Shown here in pieces: positions 9,031 to 11,441 of a stretch of DNA of 11,441 nt. This stretch comes from Mycobacteriaceae bacterium (GTDB lineage: Bacteria > Actinomycetota > Actinomycetes > Mycobacteriales > Mycobacteriaceae). The DNA is taken from positions 1 to 11,441 of the forward strand of contig JAFAWC010000623.1 in assembly GCA_019242135.1 (NCBI GenBank). Reading direction: 5' to 3'. The notes beneath the pieces were generated by a model. The model saw nothing but the letters and a program-made list of their open reading frames with translations. It was not told where the DNA came from and ran no database searches. Within the stretch, counting starts at the first letter, position 1. Every line of letters begins with the position of its first letter. Position numbers and translations under genes: made by a program.

Positions 9031-9051
9031 ACGCAGGTGTCGGCCCTGCGT
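9031..9051 (+). promoter_or_regulatory. Hairpin 1 in the rplN leader
   Basis: ACGCAGG (9031-9037) and CCTGCGT (9045-9051) form a perfect seven-pair stem with a 7-nt loop (TGTCGGC). It lies about 30 nt into the predicted leader. No U-run follows, so it is not a terminator. It may be part of a structured leader RNA together with the second hairpin downstream. Confidence 0.4.
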
Positions 9052-9086
9052 GCCCGCTGGTAACGCAAGACCGCGCACGTCAGGTC

Positions 9087-9109
9087 TCCGGCGGGCTGTG
9101 CCCGCCGGA
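9087..9109 (+). promoter_or_regulatory. Hairpin 2 in the rplN leader, very stable
   Basis: TCCGGCGGGC (9087-9096) and GCCCGCCGGA (9100-9109) form a perfect ten-pair, nearly all-GC stem with loop TGT. It is 34 nt ahead of the Shine-Dalgarno. CGCCGG (9103-9108) in its 3' arm could instead pair with CCGGCG at 9021-9026, so an alternative fold is possible. No U-tract follows. Candidate roles are mRNA stabilisation, pausing or ribosomal-protein autoregulation, all inferred. Confidence 0.5.
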
Positions 9110-9142
9110 ATGGCAGGGCTGCCGTTCACACCCGTACGGATC

Positions 9143-9150
9143 GAGGAGAT
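9143..9150 (+). promoter_or_regulatory. Ribosome binding site setting the rplN GTG start
   Basis: GAGGAGAT lies just upstream of GTG 9154, with five bases between AGGAG (9144-9148) and the start. It is the only strong purine-rich site in the leader and decides for this GTG, which also gives the standard L14 N-terminus. Confidence 0.85.
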
Positions 9151-9153
9151 CTT

Positions 9154-9522
9154 GTGATTCAGCAGGAATCGCGGCTCAAGGTCGCCGACAACACAGGCGC
9201 CAAGGAGATCTTGTGCATCCGCGTGCTCGGCGGGTCGTCCCGGCGCTATGCCGGCATCGGCGACGTCATCGTCGCGACGGTCAAGGACGCCATCCCGGGC
9301 GGCAACGTCAAGCGCGGCGAGATCGTTAAGGCCGTGGTCGTGCGCACCGCCAAGGAGCGCCGGCGGCCCGACGGCAGCTACATCAAGTTCGACGAGAACG
9401 CGGCGGTGATCATCAAGCCGGACAACGACCCGCGCGGTACCCGCATCTTCGGTCCGGTTGGCCGCGAGCTGCGTGAGAAGCGGTTCATGAAGATCGTCTC
9501 GCTGGCCCCGGAGGTGCTGTAG
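9154..9522 (+). CDS. rplN: 50S ribosomal protein L14
   Basis: This 122-residue protein is L14, of exact family length. It lies at the subunit interface, contributes to bridge B8 and is the docking site of the silencing factor RsfS (family knowledge). Signature segments are [19 protein letters not shown] at the N-terminus, [35 protein letters not shown] and [20 protein letters not shown]. The GTG start is supported by the strong ribosome binding site at 9143-9150. The stop is directly abutted by the rplX ATG. It is the first gene of the spc module and has its own promoter about 150 nt upstream. Confidence 0.98.
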   Translation: MIQQESRLKVADNTGAKEILCIRVLGGSSRRYAGIGDVIVATVKDAIPGGNVKRGEIVKAVVVRTAKERRRPDGSYIKFDENAAVIIKPDNDPRGTRIFGPVGRELREKRFMKIVSLAPEVL

Positions 9523-9840
9523 ATGAAGATTCACAAGGGTGACACCGTGCTCGTCATCTCCGGCAAGGACAAGGGCGCCAAGGGCAAGGTTCTCAAGGCC
9601 TACCCGACGTCGAACAAAGTGCTCGTCGAAGGCGTCAACCGGATCAAGAAGCACACCCCGATCTCGACCAACCAGCGCGGATCGCGCTCGGGCGGCATCG
9701 TGACCCAGGAGGCACCGATCCACATCAGCAACGTGATGGTCGTCGACTCCGACGGCAAGCCGACCCGCGTCGGCTACCGCATCGACGACGAAACCGGCAA
9801 GAAGGTCCGCATCTCCCGCCGCAACGGCAAGGACATCTGA
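9523..9840 (+). CDS. rplX: 50S ribosomal protein L24
   Basis: This 105-residue protein is L24, an assembly initiator that binds the 5' end of 23S rRNA (family knowledge). A KOW motif occupies the N-terminus ([20 protein letters not shown]), followed by [14 protein letters not shown] and the C-terminal [20 protein letters not shown]. Length is normal. Its ATG follows the rplN stop without a gap, with GGAGGT at 9510-9515 inside rplN. Its stop overlaps the rplE start by one base (TGATG). Confidence 0.98.
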   Translation: MKIHKGDTVLVISGKDKGAKGKVLKAYPTSNKVLVEGVNRIKKHTPISTNQRGSRSGGIVTQEAPIHISNVMVVDSDGKPTRVGYRIDDETGKKVRISRRNGKDI

Positions 9841-10433
9841 TGACGACTGAAACCCATCCCAGCGCTTCGCTTGCCCAGGAACCCAAGACGCTGCCGAGAC
9901 TGAAAAAGCGCTACCGCGAGGAGATCCGCGGTTCGCTGCAGTCACAGTTCGGCTACGGCAACGTGATGCAGATCCCCGGTGTGGTCAAGGTCGTAGTCAA
10001 CATGGGTGTCGGCGACGCCGCCCGTGACGCGAAGCTGATCAACGGCGCCGTCAACGACTTGGCGCTGATCACCGGGCAGAAGCCGGAGGTCCGGCGGGCG
10101 CGGAAATCCATCGCACAGTTCAAGCTTCGTGAGGGCATGCCGATCGGTGCGCGCGTGACCCTACGCGGCGACCGGATGTGGGAGTTCCTCGACCGGCTGA
10201 TCACCATCGCGCTGCCGCGTATCCGCGACTTCCGCGGGCTGTCGGCCAAGCAGTTCGACGGCACCGGCAACTACACCTTCGGGCTCACCGAGCAGTCGGT
10301 GTTCCACGAGATCGACGTGGACTCCATCGACCGGCCCCGCGGCATGGATATCACCGTCGTCACCTCGGCGACGACCGACGAAGAAGGCCGAGCACTGTTG
10401 CGGCAGCTCGGGTTTCCGTTCAAGGAGAACTGA
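9840..10433 (+). CDS. rplE: 50S ribosomal protein L5
   Basis: This 197-residue protein is L5, which with L18 carries 5S rRNA into the large subunit and contacts P-site tRNA (family knowledge). Signature segments are [36 protein letters not shown]-like [37 protein letters not shown] and [19 protein letters not shown]. The N-terminus ([18 protein letters not shown]) is about ten residues longer than in M. tuberculosis L5 as I recall it. ATG 9840 is nonetheless the coupled start, overlapping the rplX stop. The stop overlaps rpsN by one base. The spc repressor in E. coli is S8 binding near the L5 start, and I cannot recognise such a site here. Confidence 0.98.
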   Translation: MTTETHPSASLAQEPKTLPRLKKRYREEIRGSLQSQFGYGNVMQIPGVVKVVVNMGVGDAARDAKLINGAVNDLALITGQKPEVRRARKSIAQFKLREGMPIGARVTLRGDRMWEFLDRLITIALPRIRDFRGLSAKQFDGTGNYTFGLTEQSVFHEIDVDSIDRPRGMDITVVTSATTDEEGRALLRQLGFPFKEN

Positions 10434-10618
10434 TGGCGAAAAAGGCTCTAGTCAACAAGGCCAAGCGCAAGCCGAAGTTCGCGGTGCGCGCATACACGCG
10501 CTGCAACAAGTGCGGCCGCCCGCATGCGGTGTACCGCAAATTCGGGCTGTGCCGAATCTGCCTGCGCGAGATGGCCCATGCGGGGGAACTGCCCGGCGTG
10601 CAGAAGAGCAGTTGGTGA
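10433..10618 (+). CDS. rpsN: 30S ribosomal protein S14, zinc-binding type
   Basis: This 61-residue protein is the short, zinc-ribbon form of S14, located in the 30S head. All four ligands are intact: Cys24 and Cys27 ([10 protein letters not shown]), Cys40 and Cys43 ([10 protein letters not shown]). It ends in the typical [13 protein letters not shown]. The start ATG 10433 overlaps the rplE stop (TGATG) and follows AAGGAGA. The frame is open further upstream inside rplE, but only this start gives the family N-terminus [15 protein letters not shown]. Mycobacteria usually also keep a zinc-free S14 paralogue elsewhere, induced under zinc starvation by Zur; that gene is not in this window. Confidence 0.98.
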   Translation: MAKKALVNKAKRKPKFAVRAYTRCNKCGRPHAVYRKFGLCRICLREMAHAGELPGVQKSSW

Positions 10619-10626
10619 GGAAAGCG

Positions 10627-10665
10627 ATGAGCGTGCGCGCGAAGAGCATTGAGGTCAGAGCATGA
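10627..10665 (+). CDS. Possible 12-codon leader ORF before rpsH
   Basis: ATG 10627 opens a frame of 12 codons ([12 protein letters not shown]) ending at TGA 10663-10665. A purine-rich GAGGAAAG at 10617-10624 overlaps the rpsN stop, close to the ATG. The stop overlaps the rpsH start codon (10662-10664) as ATGA, the same coupling geometry as rpsS/rplV. Ribosomes finishing rpsN could translate it and pass straight to rpsH. The peptide itself is short and basic with no recognisable function. It may be coincidental; ribosome profiling or conservation of the ATGA overlap in relatives would decide. Confidence 0.35.
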   Translation: MSVRAKSIEVRA

Positions 10666-11060
10666 CAATGACGGATCCGATCGCGGACTTTTTGACACGT
10701 CTGCGCAACGCCAATTCGGCGTACCACGACGAAGTGGCCCTGCCGCACAGCAAGCTGAAGGCCAACATCGCCGAGATCCTCAAGAACGAGGGCTACATCG
10801 CCGATTACCGCACCGAGGATGCCCGGGTGGGCAAGTCGCTTGTGGTGCAACTGAAGTACAGCCCGAGCCGCGAGCGCAGCATCGCCGGCCTGCGCAGGGT
10901 GTCGAAGCCCGGACTGCGGGTCTACGCGAAGTCCACCAACCTGCCCAGGGTGCTGGGCGGCCTGGGTGTGGCCATCATCTCCACGTCGTCGGGTCTGCTC
11001 ACCGATCGTCAGGCGGCCCGGCAAGGCGTCGGCGGCGAAGTCCTCGCGTACGTGTGGTGA
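10662..11060 (+). CDS. rpsH: 30S ribosomal protein S8
   Basis: This 132-residue protein is S8, a primary binder of the 16S central domain. It reads [18 protein letters not shown], then [20 protein letters not shown], then [20 protein letters not shown], and ends with [17 protein letters not shown] and GGEVLAYVW, all typical. Two in-frame ATGs exist (10662 and 10668). I take 10662 because GAGG at 10651-10654 is seven bases away and mycobacterial S8 begins [10 protein letters not shown]. In E. coli S8 represses the spc operon by binding mRNA; whether it does so here is not visible. A 12-codon mini-ORF overlaps its start. Confidence 0.98.
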   Translation: MTMTDPIADFLTRLRNANSAYHDEVALPHSKLKANIAEILKNEGYIADYRTEDARVGKSLVVQLKYSPSRERSIAGLRRVSKPGLRVYAKSTNLPRVLGGLGVAIISTSSGLLTDRQAARQGVGGEVLAYVW

Positions 11061-11073
11061 GGGGGGAGTAGAC

Positions 11074-11441
11074 ATGTCGCGTATTGGTAAGCAGCCCATC
11101 CCGGTTCCGGCCGGCGTGGACGTGACGATCGAAGGGCAGAACGTCTCGGTCAAGGGCCCGAAGGGTGCCTTGCAGCTGCAGGTTGCCGAGCCGATCAGCG
11201 TGTCGCGCAACGATGACGGCGAGATTGTCGTCACCAGGCCCGACGACGAACGGCGTAACCGCTCGCTGCACGGGCTGTCGCGGACGCTGGTGAGCAACCT
11301 GGTCACCGGGGTCACGCAGGGCTACACGACCAAGATGGAGATCTTCGGCGTCGGATACCGCGTGCAGCTGCGCGGCTCCAACCTCGAATTCGCGCTCGGC
11401 TACAGCCATCCGGTGGTGATCGAGGCACCGGAAGGCATCAC
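11074..11441 (+). CDS. rplF: 50S ribosomal protein L6 (5' part)
   Basis: The first 122 codons of L6 are present, and the gene runs off the window end. The family start [19 protein letters not shown] is followed by [32 protein letters not shown] and [13 protein letters not shown]. These are the first of L6's two homologous RNA-binding domains and the beginning of the second. L6 lies near the factor-binding region and the sarcin-ricin loop. A very purine-rich GGGGGGAG at 11061-11068 gives strong ribosome binding five bases ahead of the ATG. The gap to rpsH is 13 nt. The missing part should be about 57 residues if the protein is the usual 179. Confidence 0.98.
   Translation, partial: MSRIGKQPIPVPAGVDVTIEGQNVSVKGPKGALQLQVAEPISVSRNDDGEIVVTRPDDERRNRSLHGLSRTLVSNLVTGVTQGYTTKMEIFGVGYRVQLRGSNLEFALGYSHPVVIEAPEGI

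Noticed and set aside
9006..9329. TTG-started frame in the rplN leader (107 residues) as a leader peptide or gene
   Set aside because: It has no ribosome binding site, begins about six bases after the predicted transcription start, runs far into rplN in another frame, and shows no recognisable protein.
9815..9870. An E. coli-like S8 binding site on the mRNA around the rplE start
   Set aside because: I could not find a helix with the characteristic bulged S8 recognition core. The absence is not proof, since a structure-based search was not possible.
10178..10432. Long 5' extension of the rpsN frame (146 residues in total)
   Set aside because: It overlaps rplE and has no S14 similarity. The standard 61-residue S14 start has a one-base overlap with rplE and a good ribosome binding site.
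10433..10618. Zinc-free (alternative) S14
   Set aside because: Both CxxC pairs are intact (Cys24/27 and Cys40/43), so this is the zinc-binding form.

Overview
The window is a piece of a high-GC actinobacterial chromosome, almost certainly from Mycobacteriaceae. The protein sequences read like close relatives of the Mycobacterium tuberculosis set, and the gene order rplC-rplD-rplW-rplB-rpsS-rplV-rpsC-rplP-rpmC-rpsQ-[arylsulfatase]-[formylglycine-generating enzyme]-rplN-rplX-rplE-rpsN-rpsH-rplF is the mycobacterial arrangement. Mycobacterial hallmarks include the long Lys/Ala/Pro tail on L22, a tail on S3, a zinc-type S14 in the spc cluster, GTG starts and many 1- or 4-nt stop/start overlaps. 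I cannot name the species. Every gene is on the + strand and nothing supported lies on the - strand.

Region 1 (1-5549) is the S10 cluster: the 3' end of rpsJ followed by ten complete ribosomal protein genes, packed with gaps of 31 nt or less. Most pairs overlap by one base (TAATG, TGATG or TAGTG) or by ATGA, which implies translational coupling along one polycistronic mRNA whose promoter is upstream of the window.

Region 2 (5550-8948) is a metabolic insert between two ribosomal modules that are contiguous in most bacteria. After a 137-nt spacer with inverted repeats comes a 783-residue type I arylsulfatase (atsA), then the formylglycine-generating enzyme (FGE) that would oxidise the sulfatase's CSPTR cysteine. 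Substrate and maturase are thus genetically linked. The FGE gene has no Shine-Dalgarno, but a TANNNT -10 box lies exactly where a leaderless GTG-initiated transcript would need it. From memory, M. tuberculosis carries a further membrane-protein gene (Rv0713) here; it is absent in this window.

Region 3 (8949-9153) is a 205-nt non-coding stretch. It contains a convincing promoter (TTGGCT, 17 nt, TAGAAT), a 23-nt imperfect palindrome centred on the -10 box, and a leader of about 154 nt with two perfect hairpins before the rplN Shine-Dalgarno. It would restart transcription of the spc cluster independently of the sulfatase genes.

Region 4 (9154-11441) is the spc cluster: rplN, rplX, rplE, rpsN, rpsH and the start of rplF, cut by the window end. 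Between rpsN and rpsH is a 12-codon mini-ORF with its own Shine-Dalgarno-like sequence; it ends in an ATGA overlap with rpsH.

I see no tRNA, rRNA, CRISPR, insertion sequence or phage sequence. The ribosomal part is ordinary and highly conserved. The parts that merit a second look are the regulatory DNA around the sulfatase/FGE insert and the mini-ORF before rpsH.
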